Shown piece after piece: positions 42,372 through 51,236 of a stretch of 64,000 nucleotides of DNA (its first letter is position 1; the number at the start of each line of letters is the position of its first letter). Origin of the DNA: Rhodobacterales bacterium (GTDB taxonomy: Bacteria > Pseudomonadota > Alphaproteobacteria > Rhodobacterales > Rhodobacteraceae). A program made the position numbers and the translations under genes. The notes beneath the pieces are model-generated. The model made no database searches and was not told the DNA's origin. It saw only the letters and a list, made by a program, of their open reading frames with translations. The DNA lies in NCBI GenBank assembly GCA_002748265.1, contig PDRY01000022.1:62001-126000 (forward strand), written 5' to 3'.

Positions 42372-43112
42372 CTATTTTCTCACCACCGGGACGCGCGTGC
42401 GCCGGGTGATCTGCGGCGCCGCCGGGTGCGGGGGATGACCGTGAGTGCGGGTCCAGAACTCCGTCCCGCCGCGCCGCAGCCAGAGCGGCACCGTCAGCAC
42501 AATGCCCAGCACGAAGCCCCCCGCATGGGCCCAATAGGCCACGCCGCCCATTTCGGGATCGGCGCCAATGCCTCCAAAGAGTTGTAGCGCGAACCACAGC
42601 CCCAGCAGGATCCATGCAGGCAGGCTGAAGGTGCGGAAGATGATGATCAGGATCAGCAGAATATCGACCCGCGCTTTGGGGAACATCAGAAGATATCCCC
42701 CCATGACCCCGGCAATCGCCCCCGAGGCGCCCACCATCGGCACCTGCGATCCGGGCGACGCTGCCACTTGCGCCAGCCCGGCGCCGACCCCGCAGGCCAG
42801 GTAGAACAGCAAGAAGCCTCCATGGCCCATCTGGTCTTCCATGTTGTCGCCGTAGATCCACAGGAACAGCATATTGCCCGCCAGGTGCATGAAGCTGCCA
42901 TGGAGAAAGGCCGAGGTCACAAGCGCCATCGGGTTTTCGCCATTCATTAGTTGCGCGGGCAGCAGGGCGTAATCATCGTAGAAGCTGCTCAGAGCGGCTT
43001 CATTCGTACTGATGCCCAGCGTGCCCAGCCAGATGGCGATATTGATCGCGATCAGGGCCCAGGTGACATAGGGGGTGCGTTCGGCGGGGTTGTGGTCGCG
43101 GATCGGAAACAT
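42372..43112 (-). CDS. rhomboid family intramembrane serine protease
   Basis: The 246-residue membrane protein has about six helices. The catalytic Ser is in MVGASGAIAGVMGGYL, and the catalytic His is in YWAHAGGFVLGIVL. It cleaves membrane proteins within the bilayer; substrates are unknown. The frame extends to 43325 through shadow sequence of the putA gene, so the ATG at 43110-43112 with AAGGG before it is chosen (MFPIRDHNPAERTPYVTWAL). It is 31 bases after the putA stop, same strand. Confidence 0.92.
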   Translation of the reverse strand: MFPIRDHNPAERTPYVTWALIAINIAIWLGTLGISTNEAALSSFYDDYALLPAQLMNGENPMALVTSAFLHGSFMHLAGNMLFLWIYGDNMEDQMGHGGFLLFYLACGVGAGLAQVAASPGSQVPMVGASGAIAGVMGGYLLMFPKARVDILLILIIIFRTFSLPAWILLGLWFALQLFGGIGADPEMGGVAYWAHAGGFVLGIVLTVPLWLRRGGTEFWTRTHGHPPHPAAPQITRRTRVPVVRK

Positions 43113-43143
43113 GGGTTGACCCTTGCCCCCGATCCGCGCGGCG

Positions 43144-46100
43144 TCAAGCCTGCTCCGCCGCGACCTCGGCCAGAAGCGCGGCGTTCCCGCCCGCGGCTGT
43201 AGTGTCCACGCAGACATGGCGCTCGGCCAGCACGTGCCCGGCATCGGGCATCGCCGTGACAAGCGCGACCAGCGGCCCGTCGCGCCTGGCAAGCGCCTGT
43301 TCATAGGCGCGGGCAGTGTCTTCATCGCCCCACCAGATCACACTGGCCAAGGGGCCGATCCGGCCCAGGGCTTCTGCGTCAAGCGCCCCTGCCACGCGCA
43401 CCGGCTGCCCCCCAAGGGCTTCCACCGCGCGGGCTTGTTCATTGACCGCCGCCGGGCCGGGGCCAAGGCACAGGACCGGCCCCTTGGGCCAGGCGCTCAG
43501 GCGATTGCTCTCCCCGGTGGGGCCGGGCATGTCCTGAACGGCGCCGGGCGCGCCGCGCAGCGGGCGCTCTAGCGCGTCATCGACGGCCTGCGCATCGGCG
43601 GTCTCGGTCCACGGCGCGGCCTCGATGCCCGGCGCGGGGGCGCGGAACCGTTCCAGATAGCGGGGGCCGCCCGCTTTGGGACCGGTGCCCGACAGCCCCT
43701 CGCCGCCGAAGGGTTGGCTGCCGACGATGGCGCCGATCTGGTTGCGGTTCACATAGGTGTTCCCGCAGTCGATCCGGTCCACGATATGCTGCACCCGGTC
43801 GTCGATCCGTGTGTGCAGCCCGAAGGTCAGGCCGAAGCCCTTGGCGTTGATCGCGTCGATCACCTTGTCCAGATCGCGGGCGCGGTAGGTGGCCACATGC
43901 AGCACAGGCCCGAAGATCTCGCGCTGCAGAGCCTCGATCCCCGGCAGGCGGATCATGACCGGCGCAACGAAGTGACCTCCTTCGGGCGTTGGCAATTCGT
44001 GGATCACCTGTCCGCCCGCGCGGGCGGTGTCGACATGCGCCATGATGCCCGCCTGCGCCTCTTCGCTGATGACCGGCCCGACATCGGTGCTCAGCCGCCA
44101 GGGATCGCCCAGCTTGAGCGTATCCATCGCGCCCTTAATCATGGGGATGACGGTTTCGGCCACGTCCTCCTGCACATAGAGCATCCGCAGCGCCGAACAC
44201 CTTTGCCCGGCGGATTGGAACGCGCTTGCCAGCACGTCGCGCACGGCGGCTTCGGGCAGGGCGGTGCTGTCCACGATCATCGCGTTCAGCCCGCCGGTCT
44301 CTGCGATCAGAGGCGTGCCCGGCGCGGCATTGGCGGCCATGGCCTTGCGGATCAGCCGGGCGGTTTCGGTCGATCCGGTGAAGGCGACGCCGTTCACACC
44401 AGGGTTCGAGGTCAAAGCCGCGCCTACGTCCCCGGCGCCGGGGATCAGTTGGAACGCCGTGTCCGGCACGCCCGCTTCAAGGATCAACTGCGCGGCGCGG
44501 TGAGCGATCAGCGTGGTTTCTTCGGACGGCTTGGCGAGCACCGCGTTGCCCGTCGCCAAAGCCGCCGCGATCTGCCCGGTGAAGATCGCCAGCGGGAAGT
44601 TCCACGGGCTGATGCAGACCCAGGTTCCGCGCGCGGCGCGGTCTCCGGCGGTCTCGGCCTCTTTCGCGTAATAGCGCAGGAAATCAACCGCCTCGCGCAG
44701 CTCGCCTTCGGCGTCCATCAGGGTCTTTCCGGCTTCGCGTGCGATCAGCGCGAAGAATTCGCCGTAATGCGCCTCGTAGAGGTCCGCGACCTTGTTCAGG
44801 ATCGCCGCGCGCTCTGCCATCGGGGCATCCCACGGGCGGGCACGGTCAAAGGCCGCCTGAACCGTCGGCGCAGTGCCGTCGATTACGTTGCCGACCACCT
44901 GTTCGGGGTGGGCTGGATTGGGCACATCGCGCGCGGTCCCGCTGGGGAGCCCAACGGGCAGAGGGGCGGCTTGCCAGGTCTTGTCCGTAAAGGGCGCCCG
45001 GGCCGCGTCGATGGCCGCCAGCGTCGGCGCGTGGGTCAGATCGTGCCCCACAGAGTTGCGACGCCCCGCGAACAGCTCCGGCCCGGTGCGCAGATGCGAG
45101 GGATGTCCCAGGTGATCCCACGGATCGGCGGCCACGACCTCGGGCGGGACATCCTCATCCACGATCTGGTTCACGAATGAGGAATTCGCCCCGTTCTCCA
45201 GCAGGCGCCGCACCAGATAGGCCAGCAGGTCGCGATGCGCGCCGACCGGCGCATAGATCCGGCAGCGCGTGCCATGATCGGCCATCACGAGCCGGTGCAG
45301 CACTTCGCCCATGCCATGCAGCCGCTGGAATTCGAACGCTTCGGGGCCGCGCCCCATATCTTTGGCGATATGCAGCACCGCCGCGACCGTGTGGGCGTTG
45401 TGTGTGGCAAACTGAGGATAGATTCGGTCCGTCATCCCCAGCAGCTTGCGGGCATTGGCGATATAGCTGACATCGGTGGCGGCTTTGCGGGCGAAGACGG
45501 GAAAGCCTTCCAGCCCCATAACCTGTGCGCGTTTGATTTCAGCGTCCCAATAGGCGCCCTTCACAAGTCGCAGCATGATCTTGCGGTCTAGCTTCTCGGC
45601 CAGCTTATAGGCCCAGTCGATGGCGTGCCCCGCGCGCGGGCCATAGGCTTGCACGACCAGCCCGAACCCGTCCCATCCCTCCAATTGCGGATCAGAGAGC
45701 GCCGCCTCCATCACGTCGAGAGACAGCGACAGCCGGTCGGCCTCTTCCGCGTCCACGTTGAAGCCCAGCCCGGCCTGCGCCGCCTCGCGCGCCAGCCGGG
45801 ACAGGCGGGGGACGAGCTCTTCCATGACCTGCGCATGGTGGGCGACCTCATAGCGCGGGTGCAGGGCGGACAGTTTGACCGAAATTCCGGGATTTTCGGC
45901 CACAGATCCCTTGGTCGCGGCCTTTGCAATCGCGGCGATGGCTGTCGAATAGGCCTCCAGATAGGTCAGAGCGTCCTCGTCCGTGCGCGCGGCCTCGCCC
46001 AGCATGTCGTAGGAATAGGTGAACCCCTGCGCCTCCATCTTAGCGGCGCGATCCATCGCCTTGGCGATTGTCTCACCCAGAACGAACTGACGCCCCATCT

Positions 46101-46590
46101 CGCGCATGGCGCGGCTGACAGCGGTGCGGATCACCGGCTCTCCCAGCCGTTTGACGGCGCTGCGCAGGGTGCCGACAATCCCCGGCTCCGCGTCTTCCAG
46201 CACCCGCCCCGTGAGCATGAGCGCCCAGGTCGACGCATTCACCAGCGAAGAGTTCGACCGTCCCAAATGCCGGCCCCAATCCGACGGCGCGATTTTGTCT
46301 TCGATCAAGGCGTCAATCGTGTCCGCATCCGGCACGCGCAGCAGCGCCTCGGCCAGACACATCAGCGCAATCCCCTCATCCGTGGAGAGCCCGTATTCGG
46401 CCAGAAACACCTCCATCAGCCCCGGATCCCCATGGGCCCGGATCCGCGTGACCAACGCCGCCGCCGCATCCGAAATCGCCAAGCGATCCGAAGGGGCCAA
46501 AGCGGCCAGCGCCGTCAGCTCAGCGATCTTGGCGTCTTCGTCCGCGAGATAATCCGCATCCATCGCGGGGCGGGGCGTCAGGTCCGTCAT
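43144..46590 (-). CDS. putA: bifunctional proline dehydrogenase / glutamate-semialdehyde dehydrogenase
   Basis: The 1148-residue enzyme oxidises proline to glutamate in two steps. After an N-terminal helical region, the proline dehydrogenase barrel spans about residues 160-480 (LVKGAYWDAEIKRAQV). The NAD-dependent dehydrogenase follows, with catalytic Cys in SAGQRCSALR (about residue 797) and ETGGLNAMIVD. There is no N-terminal ribbon-helix-helix domain, so regulation must come from elsewhere; the divergent PutR gene fits. The ATG at 46588-46590 has GGAGGAG before it, and an upstream frame to 46695 would run into the regulator leader. Confidence 0.97.
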   Translation of the reverse strand: MTDLTPRPAMDADYLADEDAKIAELTALAALAPSDRLAISDAAAALVTRIRAHGDPGLMEVFLAEYGLSTDEGIALMCLAEALLRVPDADTIDALIEDKIAPSDWGRHLGRSNSSLVNASTWALMLTGRVLEDAEPGIVGTLRSAVKRLGEPVIRTAVSRAMREMGRQFVLGETIAKAMDRAAKMEAQGFTYSYDMLGEAARTDEDALTYLEAYSTAIAAIAKAATKGSVAENPGISVKLSALHPRYEVAHHAQVMEELVPRLSRLAREAAQAGLGFNVDAEEADRLSLSLDVMEAALSDPQLEGWDGFGLVVQAYGPRAGHAIDWAYKLAEKLDRKIMLRLVKGAYWDAEIKRAQVMGLEGFPVFARKAATDVSYIANARKLLGMTDRIYPQFATHNAHTVAAVLHIAKDMGRGPEAFEFQRLHGMGEVLHRLVMADHGTRCRIYAPVGAHRDLLAYLVRRLLENGANSSFVNQIVDEDVPPEVVAADPWDHLGHPSHLRTGPELFAGRRNSVGHDLTHAPTLAAIDAARAPFTDKTWQAAPLPVGLPSGTARDVPNPAHPEQVVGNVIDGTAPTVQAAFDRARPWDAPMAERAAILNKVADLYEAHYGEFFALIAREAGKTLMDAEGELREAVDFLRYYAKEAETAGDRAARGTWVCISPWNFPLAIFTGQIAAALATGNAVLAKPSEETTLIAHRAAQLILEAGVPDTAFQLIPGAGDVGAALTSNPGVNGVAFTGSTETARLIRKAMAANAAPGTPLIAETGGLNAMIVDSTALPEAAVRDVLASAFQSAGQRCSALRMLYVQEDVAETVIPMIKGAMDTLKLGDPWRLSTDVGPVISEEAQAGIMAHVDTARAGGQVIHELPTPEGGHFVAPVMIRLPGIEALQREIFGPVLHVATYRARDLDKVIDAINAKGFGLTFGLHTRIDDRVQHIVDRIDCGNTYVNRNQIGAIVGSQPFGGEGLSGTGPKAGGPRYLERFRAPAPGIEAAPWTETADAQAVDDALERPLRGAPGAVQDMPGPTGESNRLSAWPKGPVLCLGPGPAAVNEQARAVEALGGQPVRVAGALDAEALGRIGPLASVIWWGDEDTARAYEQALARRDGPLVALVTAMPDAGHVLAERHVCVDTTAAGGNAALLAEVAAEQA

Positions 46591-46676
46591 GTGGGCTCCT
46601 CCGTCATGGGTTCGCGTGAGTTTACCGAATTGATTGCGGGAAAAGTGACGGCTAGAAGAGGAGTGAAGGGCATATG

Positions 46677-46702
46677 TCCTGATATTAAGCTTCACATCAG
46701 GA
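46677..46702. promoter_or_regulatory. inverted repeat in the putR leader
   Basis: TCCTGAT and ATCAGGA form a perfect 7-base inverted repeat with a 12-base spacer, ending 11 bases before the putR start and 86 bases before the putA start on the other strand. It could be the PutR operator or an RNA hairpin beside the ribosome binding site. Confidence 0.5.
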
Positions 46703-46713
46703 AGATTGCTGGA

Positions 46714-47190
46714 ATGTCAGATCACTTCGACACCTTCGATCAAGCGATTCTGGACGTTCTGTCCGTCGAAGGCCGCATCTCTGTCACTGATCTGGCGGCG
46801 CGGATCGGCCTTTCCAAAAGCCCGACCCAGGCCCGGCTCAAGCGGCTTGAGCAATCCGGGGCGATCCGGGGCTACCGTGCCTTGCTCGACCCGATCCGAC
46901 TGGGCCGAGACCACGTTGCCTTTGTTGAGGTGAAGCTCACCGATACGCGGGAAACGGCCCTTGCCGCGTTCAACGCGGCCATCGCGAAAATCGGCGCCAT
47001 CGAACAATGCCACCTGATCGCGGGCAGTTTCGACTACCTGCTCAAGGTGCGCTGTAGTTCCATGTCAGACTACCGCCAGGTTCTGGCCGAACGGATCTCG
47101 ACCTTGCCGCATGTCGCGCACACCTCCACCTACATGGCGATGCAAGCCGTCAAGGAAGAGGCCGTCGGCCCCGCCATCGCGCACCCTTGA
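46714..47190 (+). CDS. putR: Lrp/AsnC family proline-utilisation regulator PutR
   Basis: The 158-residue protein has an N-terminal helix-turn-helix (SVTDLAARIGLSKSPTQARLKRLEQSG) and a C-terminal RAM/AsnC effector domain (GSFDYLLKVRCSSMSDYRQVL). In alphaproteobacteria the Lrp-type PutR activates putA in response to proline, and here the two genes are divergent, 123 bases apart. The ATG at 46714 is chosen since an inframe extension far upstream is only a shadow of putA. The leader contains a 26-base inverted repeat. Confidence 0.93.
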   Translation: MSDHFDTFDQAILDVLSVEGRISVTDLAARIGLSKSPTQARLKRLEQSGAIRGYRALLDPIRLGRDHVAFVEVKLTDTRETALAAFNAAIAKIGAIEQCHLIAGSFDYLLKVRCSSMSDYRQVLAERISTLPHVAHTSTYMAMQAVKEEAVGPAIAHP

Positions 47191-47223
47191 CCAAGCTCCG
47201 CAGCGCAGCGAATGTGCGCCCGT

Positions 47224-47308
47224 GCCCGCGTGGTGGAATGGTAGACACCGGAGACTTAAAATCTCCTGCCCCATGGGCGTGCCGGTTCGAGTCCGGCCGC
47301 GGGCACCA
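47224..47308 (+). tRNA. tRNA-Leu (UAA)
   Basis: GCCCGCG at the 5' end pairs with CGCGGGC at 47298-47304, followed by the encoded ACCA. The anticodon arm GGAGA-CTTAAAA-TCTCC places TAA at 47257-47259, and a long variable arm and TTCGAGTCC T-arm are present, as expected of class II tRNA-Leu. It lies 33 bases after the putR stop. Confidence 0.95.
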
Positions 47309-47358
47309 AGACACAAAGGGGCTGCCAAAGGCGCTCCACCCTCAGGCCGCAAGATCCC

Positions 47359-47408
47359 CTTCTTATTTGTCCAAATACCTCGGGGGTGTGGGGGCAGAGC
47401 CCCCACAC
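47359..47408 (-). repeat. hairpin-plus-tail intergenic repeat, copy D
   Basis: In the minus direction the yejF stop is followed by a perfect 10-base-pair hairpin (GTGTGGGGGC-AGA-GCCCCCACAC, 47386-47408) and then the tail GGTATTTGGACAAATAAGAA. The order gene stop, hairpin, tail is the same as for copies A and C, which favours a role at transcript ends. Confidence 0.82.
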
Positions 47409-47421
47409 GGATCGCCGCGCA

Positions 47422-49017
47422 TCAGCGCGGCGAAACCTCTCCGAAAGCCGCGGCCATCAGCGCCTTGGTGTAGTCGCTTTGCGGCGCGTCAAACACCTCA
47501 TCCACCGGCCCGGCCTCGACCACGTCGCCCAGACGCATAACCATCACCTTGTGGCTCATCGCGCGCACCACCCGCAGGTCGTGGCTGATGAACAGATAGG
47601 CCAGCCCGTGCCGCCGCTGTAGATCGCGCAGCAACTCTACCATCTGCACCTGCACCGTCATGTCGAGCGCCGAGGTTGGCTCGTCCAGCACCACCAGCTT
47701 GGGCCGCAAGATCATCGCCCGCGCCACGGCAATCCGCTGCCTTTGGCCGCCGGAAAACTCGTGCGGGTAGCGGTCCATCAGGACGGGGTCGAGCCCGACC
47801 TCGTCCATGATCTCCGCGACCAGCTCGCGCTCGGCGCGTCCGCCCGCGCGGCCGTGGACGCCCAGCCCTTCCGCAATGATCTGCTCCACCGTCATGCGCG
47901 GCGAGAGCGATCCATACGGGTCCTGAAACACGATCTGCATGTCCGAGCGCAGGCCGCGCAGGGCCCGGCCCGTGCGGCCATCAATGCGCTGCCCGATGAA
48001 GGCGATCTGGCCCTCGGACGGGATCAGTCGCATCAGCGCAAGCGCGAGCGTTGTCTTGCCCGACCCGCTTTCCCCCACGATGCCCAAGGTCTCACCGGCC
48101 CGGACGGTCAGGCTCGCGTCGTTGACGGCCTTCACATGGCCCACGGTGCGGCGCAAAAGCCCGCGTTGGATGGGGAACCAGACCTTCAGGTTCTCTGTCT
48201 TCGCGATCACCTCGGCGTCTTCGGCCACCGGGGCCGGGCGACCGGCGCTTTCCGCGGCCAGCAGCATCCGAGTGTAGGGGTGCGACGGGCGATCAAAGAT
48301 CTCCTGGGTGGGGCCTTGCTCCACGATCTCGCCGTCCTTCATGACGCAGACCCGATCCGCAATGCGGCGCACCAGTCCCAGATCATGGGTGATGAACAAA
48401 AGGCTCAGCCCTTCCTCACGTTTCAGATCGCTCAGCAGGTCGAGGATCTGCGCCTGGATCGTCACATCAAGCGCCGTGGTCGGCTCATCCGCCACCAGAA
48501 GCTGCGGGCCATTGGCCAGGGCCATGGCGATCATCACCCGCTGGCGTTGCCCGCCGGAAAGTTGATGCGGATAGCTGCCCAGCCGCGTTTCTGGCTCGCG
48601 GATGCCGACCTTGGTCAACAGCTCGACGATCCGCGCACGAGCCGCATCGCCGCGCACGTTCTGGTGCAGGGCCAGGCTTTCGCCCAGTTGCTTTTCCACC
48701 GTCTGGAGCGGGTTGAGCGAGGTCATCGGCTCCTGAAAGATGAAGCTGATGTCATTGCCCCGCACGTCGCGCAGCTTTGCCTCAGAGGCCGCGACAAGGT
48801 CTTCGCCCTCGAACCGCACCGCCCCGCGCACCTGCGCGCTGTCGCCCAAAAGGCCGACGGAGGACAGGGCCGTGACCGATTTGCCCGATCCGCTTTCCCC
48901 GACAAGTGCGACGGTCTCCCCGCGCGTCACGTCGAAGCTCACCTCGCGCACGGCGTGGGTTTCGTTCCCGTCCTGCCGGAAGGTGACGGAGAGGTTTTCA
49001 ACCTGAAGCAAGCTCAA
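47422..49017 (-). CDS. yejF: peptide ABC transporter fused ATP-binding protein (YejF-like)
   Basis: The 531-residue protein contains two ABC ATPase domains: the first with Walker A GESGSGKS (about residues 40-47) and [16 protein letters not shown], the second with GESGSGKT and [16 protein letters not shown]. It energises import of peptides or microcin C-type compounds. A TTG start at 49015-49017 overlaps the yejE stop (TTGA) and gives the YejF-like N-terminus [12 protein letters not shown]; longer frames upstream are shadows. The gene is last in the yejABEF order. Confidence 0.93.
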   Translation of the reverse strand: MSLLQVENLSVTFRQDGNETHAVREVSFDVTRGETVALVGESGSGKSVTALSSVGLLGDSAQVRGAVRFEGEDLVAASEAKLRDVRGNDISFIFQEPMTSLNPLQTVEKQLGESLALHQNVRGDAARARIVELLTKVGIREPETRLGSYPHQLSGGQRQRVMIAMALANGPQLLVADEPTTALDVTIQAQILDLLSDLKREEGLSLLFITHDLGLVRRIADRVCVMKDGEIVEQGPTQEIFDRPSHPYTRMLLAAESAGRPAPVAEDAEVIAKTENLKVWFPIQRGLLRRTVGHVKAVNDASLTVRAGETLGIVGESGSGKTTLALALMRLIPSEGQIAFIGQRIDGRTGRALRGLRSDMQIVFQDPYGSLSPRMTVEQIIAEGLGVHGRAGGRAERELVAEIMDEVGLDPVLMDRYPHEFSGGQRQRIAVARAMILRPKLVVLDEPTSALDMTVQVQMVELLRDLQRRHGLAYLFISHDLRVVRAMSHKVMVMRLGDVVEAGPVDEVFDAPQSDYTKALMAAAFGEVSPR

Positions 49018-50159
49018 GAGAACGTCTTTCTGGGGTCGAACGCATCGCGGACCCCTTCGAAAATGAACACCAGCAGCGACAGCATGATCGCGAAGGTGAA
49101 GAAGGCGGTGAAGCCCAGCCATGTCGCGTGCAGGTTCTGTTTCGCCTGCAAGGTCATCTCGCCCAGCGACGGCGCCGATGAGGGTAGCCCGAAGCCAAGG
49201 AAATCGAGCGAGGCCAGCGTGGAGATCGTGCCGGTGATGATGAAGGGCAGCATGGTCAGCGTGGCGACCATGGCATTGGGCAGCATGTGGCGGAACATGA
49301 TGACCCGGTTGGACACGCCCAGGGCCTTGGCCGCGCGGATATACTCAAAGTTCCGCGCGCGCAGGAACTCGGCCCGCACCACGCCCACAAGGGATGGCCA
49401 GCCGAACAGCACGGTGAGGAACACCAGCAGCCAGAAACTTCGGCCCAGGATCGCGAACAGGATGATGATGATGTAGAGCGACGGGATGCCCGTCCAAATC
49501 TCGATCACCCGCTGGAAGATCAGGTCGACCCAGCCTCCGAAATAGCCCTGAACCGCCCCCGCCACGATCCCGATGATCGAGGCGCATGTCGTCACGATCA
49601 GGGTGAAGAGGATCGACAGCCGGAAGCCGTAGATCACCCGTGCCAGCACGTCGCGCTTGGTGTCGTCCGTGCCCAGCCAGTTATGACGGTCAGGCGGAGA
49701 GGGCGCGACCCCGGGAATGTCCACGATCGTGTCGTAGGAATAGGGGATCGGCGGCCAGAGCGCCCAGCCCTTCTGCCAGCCATCCGTGGCGTAGTTGCCG
49801 CTTTTGATGGCCGCGAGCGTGTCCTCGGGGGCGTCGAAACAGTCATCGGCTATGCCGCCCGAGCGGATCAGGCATTTGACTTCGATGTCCTGATAGCCCG
49901 CCTCCGTCGGGAAATCGCCGCCGAAATCCCGTTCCGAATAGAACGAGAAGATCGGGCTGCGCAGCTCCCCGCGGTAGCTGACGAGGATGGGTTTGTCATT
50001 GGCCAGAAACTCGGCGCAGAGCGACAGGCCAAACAGGATCAGGAAGAGGATCAGCGACCAATAGGCGCGTTTGTTGCGGCGAAAGCTGCGCCAGCGGCGC
50101 GCGTTGAGCGGTGAGAGCCGGAAGAGTCCGCTTTGGGAGGCGGGTGCGAGATCGGTCAT
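49014..50159 (-). CDS. yejE: peptide ABC transporter permease (YejE-like)
   Basis: The 381-residue permease starts with a cytoplasmic stretch (LSPLNARRWRSFRRNKRAYWS), then a first membrane helix, a long periplasmic region with PAEDTLAAIKSGNY-like sequence, and five more helices containing the EAA-type loop AAKALGVSNRVIMFRHMLPNA. It pairs with YejB to form the channel. The four-base overlap with yejF and the four-base gap after yejB show one operon. Confidence 0.94.
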   Translation of the reverse strand: MTDLAPASQSGLFRLSPLNARRWRSFRRNKRAYWSLILFLILFGLSLCAEFLANDKPILVSYRGELRSPIFSFYSERDFGGDFPTEAGYQDIEVKCLIRSGGIADDCFDAPEDTLAAIKSGNYATDGWQKGWALWPPIPYSYDTIVDIPGVAPSPPDRHNWLGTDDTKRDVLARVIYGFRLSILFTLIVTTCASIIGIVAGAVQGYFGGWVDLIFQRVIEIWTGIPSLYIIIILFAILGRSFWLLVFLTVLFGWPSLVGVVRAEFLRARNFEYIRAAKALGVSNRVIMFRHMLPNAMVATLTMLPFIITGTISTLASLDFLGFGLPSSAPSLGEMTLQAKQNLHATWLGFTAFFTFAIMLSLLVFIFEGVRDAFDPRKTFS

Positions 50160-50162
50160 GAT

Positions 50163-51236
50163 TTACCCCCGGCTTTCAAAGTCGATGCGCGGGTCGATCA
50201 GCACATAGGTCAGATCGGTGATGATCCCGACCGCCAGCCCGATCAGCGAAAATGCGAAGAGCGTGCCGAACATGACCGGGTAGTCGCGCTGCAAGGTCGC
50301 TTCGAACCCCATGCGGCCCAGCCCGTCGAGCGAGAAGATCGTCTCAATGATGACCGATCCGCCAAAGAAGACGCCGATGAACAGCGCCGGGAAGCCCGAG
50401 ATCACGATCAGCATGGCGTTGCGGAACACATGGCCATACATGACCCGCCGCTCTGTCAGGCCCTTGGCGCGGGCGGTCATCACGTATTGCTTGCGGATCT
50501 CGTCCAGGAAGGAGTTCTTGGTCAGCAGCGTGAGCGAGGCGAACCCGGCGATGGTCGAGGCGATCACCGGCAGCGCGATGTGCCAGAAGTAATCCAGCAC
50601 CTTGCCGATCAGGCTCAGCTCTTCCCAATTGTCCGAGGTCAGCCCCCGCAGCGGAAAGACCGACCAGAACGACCCGCCCGCAAACAGCACCAGCAGAAGG
50701 ATCGCGAACAGGAAGCCGGGGATCGCATAGCCCACGATGATCGCGCCAGATGTCCAGGTGTCGAAGGGCGTGCCATCCTTCATTGCCTTGCGAATGCCCA
50801 GCGGGATCGAAATCAGGTAGGCCAGCAAGGTGGACCACAGCCCCAAAGTGATCGACACGGGCATTTTTTCGAGCACCAGATCGACGACCGAGATGGATCG
50901 GAAATAGCTCTCTCCGAAATCGAAGCGCATGTAGTTCCACATCATCGACAGGAACCGCTCCAGCGGCGGTTTGTCGAAGCCGAACTCCTTTTCCAGCTCC
51001 GCCAGGAATTCGGGCGGCAGCCCGCGCGCACCGGCATAATCGCTCTCTGCGCCCAGATCGCTGTCCCCGCCGCCACCGGCGATGGTTTCGAACACGTCGC
51101 CCTGGCCTTCCAGTTCGGCGATGATCTGTTCGATCGGGCCGCCGGGGACAAATTGCACGAGCGCGAAGTTAATGATCATGATCCCGATCAGGGTCGGGAT
51201 CACCAGCAGCAGCCGTCTGACGATATACGCGCCCAT
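50163..51236 (-). CDS. yejB: peptide ABC transporter permease (YejB-like)
   Basis: The 357-residue permease begins [21 protein letters not shown], the typical N-terminal helix of Dpp/Opp-type permeases. It has a periplasmic insertion with [20 protein letters not shown], and an EAA loop ([21 protein letters not shown]). It starts right after yejA, with no gap, and is followed four bases later by yejE. Confidence 0.94.
   Translation of the reverse strand: MGAYIVRRLLLVIPTLIGIMIINFALVQFVPGGPIEQIIAELEGQGDVFETIAGGGGDSDLGAESDYAGARGLPPEFLAELEKEFGFDKPPLERFLSMMWNYMRFDFGESYFRSISVVDLVLEKMPVSITLGLWSTLLAYLISIPLGIRKAMKDGTPFDTWTSGAIIVGYAIPGFLFAILLLVLFAGGSFWSVFPLRGLTSDNWEELSLIGKVLDYFWHIALPVIASTIAGFASLTLLTKNSFLDEIRKQYVMTARAKGLTERRVMYGHVFRNAMLIVISGFPALFIGVFFGGSVIIETIFSLDGLGRMGFEATLQRDYPVMFGTLFAFSLIGLAVGIITDLTYVLIDPRIDFESRG

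Noticed and set aside
45625-47190. 521-residue plus-strand frame ending in PutR
   Set aside because: Only the last 158 residues are real PutR; the rest is antisense to putA read through in frame.
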